64,000 nucleotides of DNA, taken from the NCBI RefSeq assembly GCF_024919295.1, contig NZ_JANWTC010000002.1:124001-188000 (forward strand), given 5' to 3'. Below the pieces are notes generated by a model. That model was not told the DNA's origin. It saw only the letters and a list, made by a program, of their open reading frames with translations, and searched no databases. The translations under genes were made by a program, and so were the position numbers. Source of the DNA: Corynebacterium lemuris. Lineage in GTDB: Bacteria; Actinomycetota; Actinomycetes; Mycobacteriales; Mycobacteriaceae. Below are positions 1-8,782 of this stretch, piece after piece. Position 1 is the stretch's first letter. Each line of letters begins with the position of its first letter.

Positions 1-343
1 CGACGGTTCCGCGGATGCTTCCGCCCCGGGGCTTCCAGAAGCCCAGGAGGTCGGCGACACCCATGGCCAGGCTTGCCAGCAGCAGATACCAGGTGGCACT
101 GAGGACGATGACCGTGCCGGTCGTCTCGCTCCCGGTCCAGAACAGGATCAGACCGAAGAGCATTCCTGCGCCGGCGATGAGATTCCGGGCGCCGACCACA
201 AACGCCCACATCCGCACATCTTCGATGGTGCCGGTTTCGACGCTCAGGAACTTCCGGGCGGCGGGACGGGTGTAGAAGATCATCTCCAGAGGCGACACAG
301 CGATGAAGGTGAGAGAGCTCAGCAGTGCCGCAATCTGGGCCAC
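1..343 (-). CDS. DUF1304-like small membrane protein (3' end beyond window)
   Basis: The reading frame runs off the left edge and codes for hydrophobic segments separated by short loops, including PLEMIFYTRPAARKFL, VRMWAFVVGARNLIAGAGM and a helix ending in ADLLGFWKP. This pattern resembles the four-helix DUF1304 family of about 120 residues; no biochemical role is established for it. The frame opens after a stop near 412. The first conventional start is GTG at 343, but an AAGGAG at 368-373 sits 6 nt before a CTG at 361, so the true start may be that CTG. Function is not assigned. Confidence 0.55.
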   Translation of the reverse strand, partial: MAQIAALLSSLTFIAVSPLEMIFYTRPAARKFLSVETGTIEDVRMWAFVVGARNLIAGAGMLFGLILFWTGSETTGTVIVLSATWYLLLASLAMGVADLLGFWKPRGGSIRGTV

Positions 344-521
344 GAGGTTGAGGGTGGTCAGGGCCGACTCCTTCAGTTGCCGGATGATGCATTGTAGTGC
401 TCATTTTACGAGGGAAATCCGGTAGATACCTGAGAGTGACAGAAGAGATCGGCAGTGACAGCGGGGTATTCACCTGCAGGTCAACCGGGACAGTGTCGGG
501 GGCCTTTCGTCTGCGTGCCCA

Positions 522-912
522 TCACCTGGCGGAACGTCTGGGGGGAGAGGAAGGACTGCCGGCATCGTCGTCGAGCTGGACGTCGACCTCGGAATAGATG
601 AGGCTCTCCTCCTTGTTGTTGTGACAGCCCAGCTGTTTCAGCAGCTCGCGACACCGATCGGGGCGGACTTCGGTCTCGAGCACATCCATGGCACACCAGA
701 TCTCGCAGCGCTCCCGGAGCATCCCCGAGTCCCGCAGGGACGGGAAGAGGAACTTCTCCTCCAGGTAGATATGCCAGCGTAGTGCGGGAAACGCCCGGTT
801 CACCTCCCCGGTGCGCGGCCGGCACCGCTCCAGGCTCCCCGCGGAGGCTTGCAATACCGGCGTCGATCTCCTGGTGCTCCTGTTCGAGGGCACTGGCCAA
901 GGTGTGGTCCAT
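522..912 (-). pseudogene. hemerythrin-like (HHE) domain protein, frameshifted
   Basis: The ATG at 912 opens a typical hemerythrin start (LASALEQEHQEIDAGIASL), but this frame degenerates after about 30 codons. The family signature continues one base over in the next frame: ALRWHIYLEEKFLFPSL, then IWCAMDVLE and LLKQLGCHNNKEESLIY, with His/Glu ligands of the HHE type. A +1 shift between roughly 815 and 860 joins them. The usual C-terminal tail (xPPGWxxxR) is also split between frames near 525-545, suggesting a second shift. It lies 9 nt downstream of the SDR stop, so the two form an operon. Intact homologues are non-haem di-iron, oxygen or nitric-oxide responsive proteins. Decay is likelier than sequencing error because two breaks are visible. 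Confidence 0.7.
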
Positions 913-921
913 GACATAGCC

Positions 922-1746
922 CTACCCGGGAAAGTGAACGCCACTCCACGCTTCGCTGAGCTGCCAGAGGCGTCGCTGCACCTGGGGGTCGTGGGCCTCG
1001 GAGAGTGCTTCGGTGCTCTCCTGCTTGGAGAAATACCTGCTGCTCACCCCGGCCAGAGCCGGGGAATCGATGAGGCTGCGTACGGCGGCAACCCCGGTGG
1101 CCAGCTCATCCACCGTGGAACCCCAGCCTTCGGCGACCATGGCGGTGGGCATGAGGGTGGCGGGGTGCAGACTGTTGACGCTCACCTCATCCGCCGGCAG
1201 CAGCCCGGCCAGGTGGAAACCGGTGGCGATCATCGCGAATTTACTCTGTGCATAGGCCCGGCTGCCGGAGTAACCGGTCTCCAGCTGCCGGTCAGCCAGA
1301 TCGAGCGGGTACTGCGCGGCGGAGGCGATGTTGACCACCCGGCTCGGTGCACCTGCCCGCAGCAGGGGAAGCAGATGCAGGGTCAGGGCGAAAGGAGCGA
1401 GGTGGTTGACCGCCAGGCGCAGCTCGATCCCGTCGGCGGAGAACTCGCGCACGTCCCCGCGTCCCTGTCCGATGCCGGCGTTGTTGACCAGTACCGACAA
1501 TGAATCAGTCACGGCGGCCACCTGGACCGCGAGCTGTCTGACCTGGGCCAGGTCGGCGAGGTCCGCCTGGACGGTGGAGATGCGGGCGACAGATCCGGGC
1601 AGTTCCTCGGCCACCTGCTGCAGTTTCGCGGGGTTGCGGCCGTGGAGGATGAGGTGGCCGGGCTCAGCGGCGTAGTGCCGGGCCAGTTCCCGGCCCAGCC
1701 CACTGGTCGAACCGGTGATCAGGACGGTGCGCGGTGGAGTGATCAT
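922..1746 (-). CDS. short-chain dehydrogenase/reductase
   Basis: A 274-residue classical SDR. It has the N-terminal Rossmann motif TGSTSGLG, the LVNNAGIG motif, a NIASAA serine region and a catalytic YAQSK. The second half carries the usual NSLHPATL loop, so an NAD(P)H-dependent oxidoreductase of unknown substrate is expected in the cytoplasm. The ATG at 1746 was chosen because the family begins just before the TVLITG strand; the frame extends 17 codons upstream without family character. It is followed after 9 nt by the broken hemerythrin gene and is divergent from the SRPBCC gene. The specific substrate cannot be inferred. Confidence 0.85.
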   Translation of the reverse strand: MITPPRTVLITGSTSGLGRELARHYAAEPGHLILHGRNPAKLQQVAEELPGSVARISTVQADLADLAQVRQLAVQVAAVTDSLSVLVNNAGIGQGRGDVREFSADGIELRLAVNHLAPFALTLHLLPLLRAGAPSRVVNIASAAQYPLDLADRQLETGYSGSRAYAQSKFAMIATGFHLAGLLPADEVSVNSLHPATLMPTAMVAEGWGSTVDELATGVAAVRSLIDSPALAGVSSRYFSKQESTEALSEAHDPQVQRRLWQLSEAWSGVHFPG

Positions 1747-1811
1747 GGCCCGAACCCTAGCGGGGAGATGGCACCGGTGGGAACAGTTCCGGCTCAATCT
1801 CCGCCGGTCCG

Positions 1812-1841
1812 TTGACGTTGTTGCCCGGGTGTACCTACATT
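1812..1841 (+). promoter_or_regulatory. sigma-A type promoter of the SRPBCC gene
   Basis: TTGACG at 1812-1817 and TACATT at 1836-1841 are separated by 18 bp, close to the housekeeping consensus. Transcription would begin near 1848, giving a leader of about 33 nt that contains a GGAAGGGC ribosome-binding site before the ATG at 1881. Confidence 0.6.
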
Positions 1842-1880
1842 GAAACTATGCCGCTACCCGGCTGCCGGAAGGGCCCGCCC

Positions 1881-2381
1881 ATGACCCAGACCCTCACCAC
1901 CGACGCTGTGGAACGTGTCATCCGCGCCTCACCCGAGGACATCTATGCCATCGTCTCTGACATCACCCGGACACCCGAGCTGTCCCCAGAGGTCATCCGG
2001 GTCCGGTGGATCCGGGGTGCCACCGGTCCTGAAGTCGGGGCCCGTTTCCTCGCGATCAACTCCCTCGGGAGGATCTGGACGTGGCCGAATTTCCCGGTCG
2101 TGATCACGGCGGAACCTGGCCGCGAGTTCGCGATCAGTCGGACGGAGCCGTTCTTCGGAACCCTGGAGTGGCGGTATCACCTTCTCCCTCAGGGGGAGGG
2201 GAACACGCTGGTCACAGAGTCCTACACCGTCACCCGACCGCTGACGCGCGTGGCGTGGTTCATCCTGGAGAAACTGATCGGCAGCACGGACCGGGCCGGG
2301 GAACTCCGTTCCGGAATGGCGATCACGCTGGAACGGCTTGCTGAACTCGTGGAACATCCGGTGCCCCCGTCGCAGAGTTGA
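1881..2381 (+). CDS. SRPBCC (START/polyketide-cyclase fold) family protein
   Basis: A 166-residue protein of the SRPBCC superfamily. It opens with VERVIRASPEDIYAIVSDITRTPELSPEVIRVRW, the typical strand-helix opening of the fold, and has a C-terminal long helix (GELRSGMAITLERLAELV) that would close the hydrophobic cavity. Such proteins bind or modify small hydrophobic ligands; no catalytic residue is evident, so the ligand is unknown. The ATG at 1881 follows GGAAGGGC; an in-frame start at 1812 would overlap the promoter and adds non-family residues. It is a single gene followed after 48 nt by the methyltransferase. Confidence 0.75.
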   Translation: MTQTLTTDAVERVIRASPEDIYAIVSDITRTPELSPEVIRVRWIRGATGPEVGARFLAINSLGRIWTWPNFPVVITAEPGREFAISRTEPFFGTLEWRYHLLPQGEGNTLVTESYTVTRPLTRVAWFILEKLIGSTDRAGELRSGMAITLERLAELVEHPVPPSQS

Positions 2382-2429
2382 GGTCCTGACCCAGCGCGGA
2401 GTAGCTGTTGACCGCCTATGGTGGGCAGC

Positions 2430-3038
2430 ATGACGCAGGATGACGTCGTTCAGGCCTACGATGCACACACATTCGATCCGGAGACCATGCTCGGCACCGT
2501 CGTTACCGATGGGGACCCGGACCGGCGGGTGATCGAGCCCTGGGCAGACACGGTCGACGGCGTGATCCTTGATGCCGGCTCCGGGACGGGGCGCTGGACC
2601 GGCAGACTCGCGGAGCTCGGCCACCGGGTCGAGGGGCTGGAGCCTGCCTGGCGGCTCATCGACCTGGCACGCGAGGCCCATCCCTCGGTGATGTTCCACC
2701 ACGGTTCCGTGGATGATCTGGCGGATATGGGACAGCGGTGGGCGGGTGTTCTCGCCTGGTACTCCCTCATACACCTGGGACCTGAACAAATGCCGGATGC
2801 CCTCGATACCCTCCGCGTGGTCACGGAGAACAACGGTTCGCTCCTCATCTCCTTCTTCGCCGGAAAAGAGCTTGAGCAGATGCAACACCCCGTGGCCCCC
2901 GCCTGGCGTTGGCCACTATCGGAGATGACCCTCGCCCTGGAGCGCGCGGGCTTCGAGGTCACCCAGAGCCGGCGGGAACCCGGTTCCATGTTCGCCTGGG
3001 TGGCGGCGCGGGCGACAGTGGAGCCGATCTCCCGCTAA
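2430..3038 (+). CDS. class I SAM-dependent methyltransferase
   Basis: A 202-residue Rossmann methyltransferase. The SAM-binding glycine motif is [19 protein letters not shown], followed by the acidic strand end VEGLEP and the motif IV region [11 protein letters not shown]. The remaining strands and a C-terminal sheet ([17 protein letters not shown]) complete the fold. It probably methylates a small molecule; the substrate is not apparent. The ATG at 2430 is preferred over the upstream ATG at 2418 because GGTGGG lies just before it. The stop at 3038 abuts the convergent multicopper oxidase end at 3040. Confidence 0.8.
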   Translation: MTQDDVVQAYDAHTFDPETMLGTVVTDGDPDRRVIEPWADTVDGVILDAGSGTGRWTGRLAELGHRVEGLEPAWRLIDLAREAHPSVMFHHGSVDDLADMGQRWAGVLAWYSLIHLGPEQMPDALDTLRVVTENNGSLLISFFAGKELEQMQHPVAPAWRWPLSEMTLALERAGFEVTQSRREPGSMFAWVAARATVEPISR

Positions 3039-3039
3039 C

Positions 3040-4551
3040 TTATTCCGGCGCATTCCCGGAATCTCGCCCCATGAGGAAGGGCGTGCTCACCCCCTCGTAG
3101 GACAGGTGGGTCATCAGCCCTTCCACTGCGTGGGGGAGGTTGTGGCAGTGGTCCATCCACACTCCGGGGTTGTCGGCGAGGAAGACGATGTCGTAGGACT
3201 CGCCGGCATCGACATCCAGAGAATCAGTCCACCAGGGGCTGCCGGTGGCCGGGATTCCGTCGCGTGCGGTGACCAGCACGTGGTGGCCGTGCAGGTGCAT
3301 CGGATGGGCCTCCACCGAGCGGTTGCGGATGTGCATCGCCACCACATCCCCCTCCCGGACCACGTACATGGGTGCATGGCGGCCCATTTTTCCGTTGATG
3401 GTCCACCAGTAACCAGGGCGGCCGTCGAGGAAACCGATGCGCTGGCCGATGATGTAGTCGAAGTGGTGGTGGGGGACGGCGGCGTCGAGAAGCGTCGGGG
3501 CCGGTGAGCCGTAGGTGAGTAGATCCAGTTCCGCAGCAGGAATCCCCGCCTCGGGGGCGGTGGCGCCCGCGGGGCCGATGAGCAGCGAGACGCCCGTGGA
3601 CTGGACCCGTACGGCCCCTTCCTCCGGGACGGTGACCTCCAGATCCGCGCGGGCGCCGGCGGCCAGGCGGACCTTGAGATCCCGGAAAGGTCCCGGCTCA
3701 TGGCGGTCGACGCCGTCGATCGCCAGCAGGCGGGCCTGTGCCCCCGGTACCCAGAGGAAAGCCGTGAGATTGTCGGTGTTGATGGTGCGGACCCGCATCG
3801 TCTCACCAGGGAGGGCCGGCACGTGGGTCTGCCCTCCCACGGTGTTGATGGTGCGGGAACCACCCGGGTAGGTGTGCAGCAGCATGACGGTGTCGGGCAC
3901 CGGCTCAGTCTCAGCGGGTTCAATGATGATGGCGCCGAACAAACCAGCGAGGACCTGCCGGTGGGAGACCTGGTGGGAGTGGTACCAGTAGGTTCCCGCG
4001 TCCTCGGCGAGGAAGCGGTAGGTGAAGGATTCTCCCGGGGTGACGGCATCCTGGGTCACCCCGGCGACCCCGTCCATGGCGGCGGGGACGTTAATGCCGT
4101 GCCAGTGCAGGGTCGTGCCTTCGGCGATGTCGATGTTGTGCAGGACGACCTCCACCAGGTCACCCCGCCGGGCCCGGATCTCCGGCCCGGGCGAGGTGCC
4201 GTTGAGGGTGTAACCCCGGAAGCTTCTCCCGGAGGGATGGTGGAGCTCGGAGGTGCTGGCCTTCAGTTCCACGCGGACGTCGGCCGGGTGGGCCGGGTCA
4301 ACCTGAAAGGTGGTGATGTCGCGGGCGGTGTGACCGCCTGCGGTACCGGGGTGGTGGCCGTGGGCGGAGGTGGGGGAGCTCTCACCAGGGGCGGCAGACC
4401 ACAGGGCTGGGTAACGGCTGTCCCACCACATCCAGGCCGATGCACTGAGGATCAGGGCGAAGAGGACGGCGACCACCCGGCGGACGAGCACCGACCAGCT
4501 GGGGCCCGCGGGAGGGGTGTCAATGGTGGGGGACTCCCGGTCAGACACCAC
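3040..4551 (-). CDS. multicopper oxidase, membrane-anchored
   Basis: A 503-residue three-cupredoxin oxidase with one N-terminal membrane helix (about residues 22-43) and the catalytic body outside. All copper ligand blocks are present: HWHG (149-152), YHSHQ (190-194), HPMHLHGHH (416-424) and HCHNLPHAVEGLM (468-480), the last giving the type 1 copper its Cys, His and Met. A His-rich stretch (AHGHHPGTAGGH) follows the anchor and may bind metal. The family oxidises Cu(I), Mn(II) or phenols with O2. It overlaps the upstream membrane gene by 11 nt, so the pair is co-transcribed. No copper chaperone or exporter is adjacent, so a role in copper tolerance is only inferred. Confidence 0.9.
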   Translation of the reverse strand: MVSDRESPTIDTPPAGPSWSVLVRRVVAVLFALILSASAWMWWDSRYPALWSAAPGESSPTSAHGHHPGTAGGHTARDITTFQVDPAHPADVRVELKASTSELHHPSGRSFRGYTLNGTSPGPEIRARRGDLVEVVLHNIDIAEGTTLHWHGINVPAAMDGVAGVTQDAVTPGESFTYRFLAEDAGTYWYHSHQVSHRQVLAGLFGAIIIEPAETEPVPDTVMLLHTYPGGSRTINTVGGQTHVPALPGETMRVRTINTDNLTAFLWVPGAQARLLAIDGVDRHEPGPFRDLKVRLAAGARADLEVTVPEEGAVRVQSTGVSLLIGPAGATAPEAGIPAAELDLLTYGSPAPTLLDAAVPHHHFDYIIGQRIGFLDGRPGYWWTINGKMGRHAPMYVVREGDVVAMHIRNRSVEAHPMHLHGHHVLVTARDGIPATGSPWWTDSLDVDAGESYDIVFLADNPGVWMDHCHNLPHAVEGLMTHLSYEGVSTPFLMGRDSGNAPE

Positions 4552-5026
4552 TGCCTACGGTGCGGCGGGGCATCTCCTCCGCAGGACTGGTGCCCGTGAC
4601 GGTGCGGCGGGAACGGAAGGCCAGGAAGGCCAGCACAGTGACCCCGAGGATCAGCAGCGCGTTGACACCGTGGAGGAAGGCCAGTCCCGTCAGTGCCTTG
4701 GCACCGAGCCCCAGTGCGACCTGGATGGCCACGAGGACCACCACGGTCAGCGCCAGGGTCAGCGCCTTCCGGTCATGGGTGAGGTAGCCGATGATGAGCA
4801 GGATGACCGCCAGCGCCGGGATGACGTAGAGACCGGAGATCATGTGGATGATCACGCCCCATACCGCTGTGAACGGCAGGTTGTTGATGTCGATCTCGGC
4901 GGAGTCGATGGTGCCGCCCGCAATCAGATGTCTGGCCAGCCCAGAGGTGAACCAGGCGGTGCCGGCGGCCTGGATGACGACGAGAAGGATGATGACGGCG
5001 GCGATGACGCGGTAGGCAGTTCTCAT
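4541..5026 (-). CDS. four-helix membrane protein, partner of the multicopper oxidase
   Basis: A 161-residue protein with four predicted helices: an N-terminal one from about residue 6, then WGVIIHMISGLYVIPALAV, LTLALTVVVLVAIQVALG and HGVNALLILGVTVLAFLAF. Histidines in helices two and four (HMISG, HGVN) could hold a haem as in b561-like proteins, but this is inference. The ATG at 5026 has AGGAGCC upstream. Its last codons overlap the oxidase start by 11 nt, showing translational coupling. I cannot name the family with certainty; it may pass electrons or stabilise the oxidase at the membrane. Confidence 0.65.
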   Translation of the reverse strand: MRTAYRVIAAVIILLVVIQAAGTAWFTSGLARHLIAGGTIDSAEIDINNLPFTAVWGVIIHMISGLYVIPALAVILLIIGYLTHDRKALTLALTVVVLVAIQVALGLGAKALTGLAFLHGVNALLILGVTVLAFLAFRSRRTVTGTSPAEEMPRRTVGSGV

Positions 5027-5232
5027 GATGGCTCCTGGAGGGATACAGCCCGCCGTGGCGGGCATGATTGTTGAGTTCAAGGAGCGCATCAAATCAACGA
5101 ACGCATCAAGTTCTTTAACCCAGTAAACGCCGGTGCAATTTGCAGAGTCAAGGCTTCCACGGTCACATGTGCGTAACTAATGAGGCTGGAAAAATGCCTG
5201 TTGAGCAGCTGTGATGCAACGAAGAGGGGCTG

Positions 5233-5259
5233 TTGACCAGCTGAGTGGGCTGTTAGGAT
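5233..5259 (+). promoter_or_regulatory. promoter of the PQQ-type sugar dehydrogenase gene (leaderless)
   Basis: TTGACC (5233-5238) and TAGGAT (5254-5259) are spaced by a short 15 bp. The -10 ends 6 nt before the ATG at 5266, leaving no room for a ribosome-binding site and pointing to a leaderless message. Confidence 0.5.
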
Positions 5260-5265
5260 CAGGGC

Positions 5266-6381
5266 ATGCGCCGACTCCTCGTGATTGCCGCCGCCACCGT
5301 CCTCTCCCTGACCTCCAGTGCCTGCGCCGGGGCTGGCACACGGGTCCAGACAGAGGCGTCGGAGACCTTCACGGTCACCGAGCACGGCACCTTCGACGAG
5401 GGGTGGGCGATGAGCTTCCTGCCCGGCACGGAGCACCTGCTCATCTCCGAACGCGGGGGGTCGCTGCAGCTGCGGGACCAGGGGACAGGGGAGGTCACCG
5501 AGGTCAGCGGCACACCTGAGGTGCACCACGCGGGCCAGGCGGGCATGCACGACATCATCCCCGGTCCCGGTTTCAGGCAGGACGGCACCGTTTACCTCAG
5601 CTGGGTGCGTGACCACGAGGCGGGCGCCCAGGGAGTGGTGGGTCGGGCCACCCTCGACGTGGCTGCCGCTGCCCTGGAGGACCTCGAGGTGATCTGGGAA
5701 CAGACACCCACCTCAGGCAACGGACACTTCGCCCTGCGCATGCTCATCCGGGAGGACCATCTCTACCTCACCTCCGGTGACCGACAGAAATTCAGCCCCG
5801 CCCAGGAACGGGAGACGAACCTGGGGGCCGTGCTGCGCCTGACGCTGAATGGTGACCCTGCGCCGGACAACCCCTGGGCGGCGGAGGGGAATACCGCCGC
5901 GCAGTTGTGGACCATCGGCCACCGCAACCCGCTGGGCATCGCGGAGGACAGCACGGGCTTGATCTGGGTCTCCGAGATGGGCCCGCGCGGCGGCGATGAA
6001 CTCAATCTGCTCGCCGAAGGTGAGAATTACGGCTGGCCGGAGGCATCCATGGGCAGGCATTACGACGGCCGCCCCATCCGGGACCACACCGAGGACGACG
6101 GTTTCCGTGCACCGGCCGAGTACTGGGTGCCGTCGATCTCTCCGGGCAGCCTGCTGATCTACCAGGGTGATCTCTTTGATGGCTGGGAGGACAGCGCACT
6201 GCTCGGCGGTCTGTCCGGGGAAACACTGGTGCGGGTGCAGCTCGACGGCGAGGACACGGAGATTGTCGAGCAGTGGGACATGGGGGAGCGGATCCGTGCC
6301 CTCGCCGAAGCCCCCGACGGGGCGCTGTGGGTGCTGGAGGACGACCGGGGCGGGCGGCTGCTGGAGTTACGCCCGGCCTGA
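5266..6381 (+). CDS. PQQ-dependent sugar dehydrogenase-family lipoprotein
   Basis: A 371-residue protein of the glucose/sorbosone dehydrogenase beta-propeller family (YliI-like aldose sugar dehydrogenase). Residues 1-20 form a lipoprotein signal ending at LTSSAC, so Cys20 would be lipidated and the propeller would sit outside the membrane. Family marks include the early GTFDEGWAMSFLPGTEHLLISERGG repeat, the GLIWVSEMGPRGGDELN loop and the following GENYGWP. Soluble members oxidise aldoses when PQQ is supplied; no PQQ biosynthesis gene is in the window, so the cofactor would come from elsewhere or be lacking. The gene ends convergently, overlapping the BCCT gene by 15 nt. Confidence 0.85.
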   Translation: MRRLLVIAAATVLSLTSSACAGAGTRVQTEASETFTVTEHGTFDEGWAMSFLPGTEHLLISERGGSLQLRDQGTGEVTEVSGTPEVHHAGQAGMHDIIPGPGFRQDGTVYLSWVRDHEAGAQGVVGRATLDVAAAALEDLEVIWEQTPTSGNGHFALRMLIREDHLYLTSGDRQKFSPAQERETNLGAVLRLTLNGDPAPDNPWAAEGNTAAQLWTIGHRNPLGIAEDSTGLIWVSEMGPRGGDELNLLAEGENYGWPEASMGRHYDGRPIRDHTEDDGFRAPAEYWVPSISPGSLLIYQGDLFDGWEDSALLGGLSGETLVRVQLDGEDTEIVEQWDMGERIRALAEAPDGALWVLEDDRGGRLLELRPA

Positions 6382-8367
6382 TTCCCGCTTCTGCCCCTGC
6401 TCCGGATCATCACCAGTCCCGGGGCGCCATGGTTCCGCAGTCTCCCCGGCGGTGCCGCCGAGGCTTTCCTCGGCAGCGGAATCATCAGCCCACAGGCCAC
6501 TGGCGTGGTCGTAGGCGATCTCGTTGCCCTCATCGTCGGTACGGTGGTACCACTCGGTCACCCGTTGGGAGGTCGAGTCGAAGTGGGCGCCGGCGCCCCG
6601 GCCCTCCGGGGCGGGGGACACCGTCAGCTCGAAGTCATCGCCGTGTTCCTCGAGTCCGCGGACCACCGCGTTCTGGACGGCGGTGCTGGCGTAGGTGCGG
6701 CGGATGGCCGCAGGGTCCGTGGTCAGGTCCCGCAGGAAGGCCACCGTCATGAGGATGAGCACCACCGAGAAAGGTAGTGCGATGAGGATGGTGAGGTTCT
6801 GCAGCGCGGTCAGCGTGGTCTGGCCGCCGGCCAGCAGCATGACCGCGGCGATGCCCATCATGCACAGTCCCCAGAACACCACGATCAGTTTGTTCGGCGC
6901 GGGGTTGCCCTTCGAGGACATCGTCCCCATGACCACGGATGCGGAGTCTGCGGAGGTGACGAAGAAGATCGCCAGCACCACGATGAGGATGAACGGCGTG
7001 ATGGCGTTGAGCGGCAGCTGCTCGAAGAGGGCGAAGAGCACCTGTTCATTGCCGGCGGTGCCGTCGAAGGACTCCACTCCCTCACGGTTGAAGTTGATGG
7101 CCGCTCCACCGAAGATCGTGAAGGCCAGAATGAGGATGAAGGAGGGGATGGCGATGGTCACCAGCGCGAATTCGCGGATGGTGCGGCCACGGGAGATACG
7201 CGCGATGAACATGCCCACGAACGGTGTCCACGCGATCCACCATGCCCAGTAGAAGGACGTCCACCAGCCCTGGAACTCCACCGTCTCCGCACCCCAGGAC
7301 AGGGACTTGCCCATCATGGGCAGCATCTCGTCGAGGTAGGTGGCCACGCCGGAGGGGATGAGGTTGAGCAGGAAGAGCGTGGGCCCGAAGATGAAGACGA
7401 AGGCGACCAGCGCCAGGGTCAGGGTGATGTTGATGTTGGACAGGTAGCGGATGCCGCGGGCCACGCCCGAGACCGCGCTGATGATGAAGGCCACGCCGAG
7501 CAGGCCGATGATGACCAGGATGGCGTTGTTGGCCAGGGCCCCGGCCCCGGAGATGATCTCCACGCCCTTGCCGATCTGCAGGGCGGAGAGCCCGAGGGTG
7601 GCGGCAGTTCCGAAGAGGGTGGCGATGATCGCCAGGATGTCGATGACCCGGCCGGCCAGGCCCTCGGTGTTCTTCGCGCCCAGCAGGGAGAGGAAGACGG
7701 AGCTGATCAGCGAGGGGCGGCCACGTCGGTAGGTGGAGTAGGCCAGGGCGGCGCCGACGAGGGCGTAGAGGCCCCAGACGGCCAGACCCCAGTGGAAATG
7801 GGACTGGGCCATTGCCTGGTGGAGTGCCTCCCGGGTGCCCGCCTCCACGGTGTGCGGGGGCGGGGAGATGAAGTAGGACAGCGGCTCGGAGGGGCCGAAG
7901 AAGAAGATGCCCACGCCGATACCCGCGCCGAACATCATCGCGATCCAGGAGAAACGGGAGAACTCCGGCTCGTCGTTGTCCTTGCCCAGCGGGATGTGGC
8001 CGAAGCGGGAGAAGGCCAGGAAGAGCATGACGGCCAGGCCGAGGATCATGACGAAGTTGAGCAGCCACGATGCGTTACTCATGGCCCAGGAGAAAGCGGT
8101 GGAGGAGACCTCGGAGACCGAGGCGGGATTGCTCACGCCCCAGATGATGAAGGCGATGATGAGGGTGGCGGTGGTGAAGAAGACCACCTTGTCCAGGCCG
8201 AATTTCTTGCGCTGGTCCTCCACGCTGATACCGGGGACCAGACCGGGGTGCAGATCATGGGGGTAGATACCCACCGATCCGCTCTTGGCCGGGTTCAGGA
8301 ACCGCTGGGTGACCTGGCTGGATATGCTTTCGCGTTGTTCAGAGCGACTGTCGGAAGTGTGCGGCAT
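6367..8367 (-). CDS. BCCT-family osmolyte transporter (betaine/ectoine type)
   Basis: A 666-residue carrier with twelve membrane helices flanked by a cytoplasmic N-tail of about 70 residues and an acidic C-tail of about 110 residues. The glycine-rich segment GAGIGVGIFFFGPSEP and the tryptophan box FYWAWWIAWTPFVGMF followed by ARISRGRTIREF match BetP, EctP and LcoP of Corynebacterium. These import glycine betaine, ectoine or proline with sodium and respond to hyperosmotic stress. The long C-tail resembles EctP/LcoP more than BetP, but the substrate is not settled by sequence reading. The ATG at 8367 follows AGGAAAA. Confidence 0.9.
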   Translation of the reverse strand: MPHTSDSRSEQRESISSQVTQRFLNPAKSGSVGIYPHDLHPGLVPGISVEDQRKKFGLDKVVFFTTATLIIAFIIWGVSNPASVSEVSSTAFSWAMSNASWLLNFVMILGLAVMLFLAFSRFGHIPLGKDNDEPEFSRFSWIAMMFGAGIGVGIFFFGPSEPLSYFISPPPHTVEAGTREALHQAMAQSHFHWGLAVWGLYALVGAALAYSTYRRGRPSLISSVFLSLLGAKNTEGLAGRVIDILAIIATLFGTAATLGLSALQIGKGVEIISGAGALANNAILVIIGLLGVAFIISAVSGVARGIRYLSNINITLTLALVAFVFIFGPTLFLLNLIPSGVATYLDEMLPMMGKSLSWGAETVEFQGWWTSFYWAWWIAWTPFVGMFIARISRGRTIREFALVTIAIPSFILILAFTIFGGAAINFNREGVESFDGTAGNEQVLFALFEQLPLNAITPFILIVVLAIFFVTSADSASVVMGTMSSKGNPAPNKLIVVFWGLCMMGIAAVMLLAGGQTTLTALQNLTILIALPFSVVLILMTVAFLRDLTTDPAAIRRTYASTAVQNAVVRGLEEHGDDFELTVSPAPEGRGAGAHFDSTSQRVTEWYHRTDDEGNEIAYDHASGLWADDSAAEESLGGTAGETAEPWRPGTGDDPEQGQKRESGRA

Positions 8368-8782
8368 GGGTTTTCCTCACTGTGCTGAGTGAATGTGTCT
8401 GTACTCGTCGGATATGCCGCTGCTGCCTGGGACACCAGCTGGATCAGCGGGCTCAGGAGCAGGGCAGAGGCTGGTGGTGACAGGGAGCCGATGACAGTCA
8501 TCAGGCTCTACCGGTCAGGGGCCTCCTCGGATGCGGTGTGGTCGGCCGTCCCCGGGCGACCATCTTCGTGACAGGGGCGCGGACACACCGGTTCCCTGCT
8601 GAACCCCTGGAACGTTAGTCCGCTCCCGGCGGGGTTGGCCAACCCAGGGACCGCTGCCGGCGGTTTCTGTCCTGGTCAGCGTGGCGTCCTCCGCCGCCCT
8701 GACCAGCACCGTCCCGGAGCGCCAACGTTTGAGTTGCGCGTCCGAAATCGGGACATGACTGGGATCACATGAGGGATTATTC
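8368..8782. other. intergenic region between the BCCT and GNAT genes
   Basis: About 415 bp without a gene I can support. Its left part must hold the BCCT promoter (minus strand), for which I see no convincing -35/-10 pair. The only clear structure is the perfect palindrome at 8632-8645. Confidence 0.5.
8632..8645. repeat. perfect 14-bp palindrome
   Basis: GGGTTGGCCAACCC is perfectly self-complementary without a spacer. It lies in the divergent space between the BCCT and GNAT genes and could be a dimeric operator; no regulator is linked to it. Confidence 0.4.

Noticed and set aside
397..597. A 66-codon plus-strand open frame
   Set aside because: It is antisense to the hemerythrin remnant, has no family character and no ribosome-binding site.
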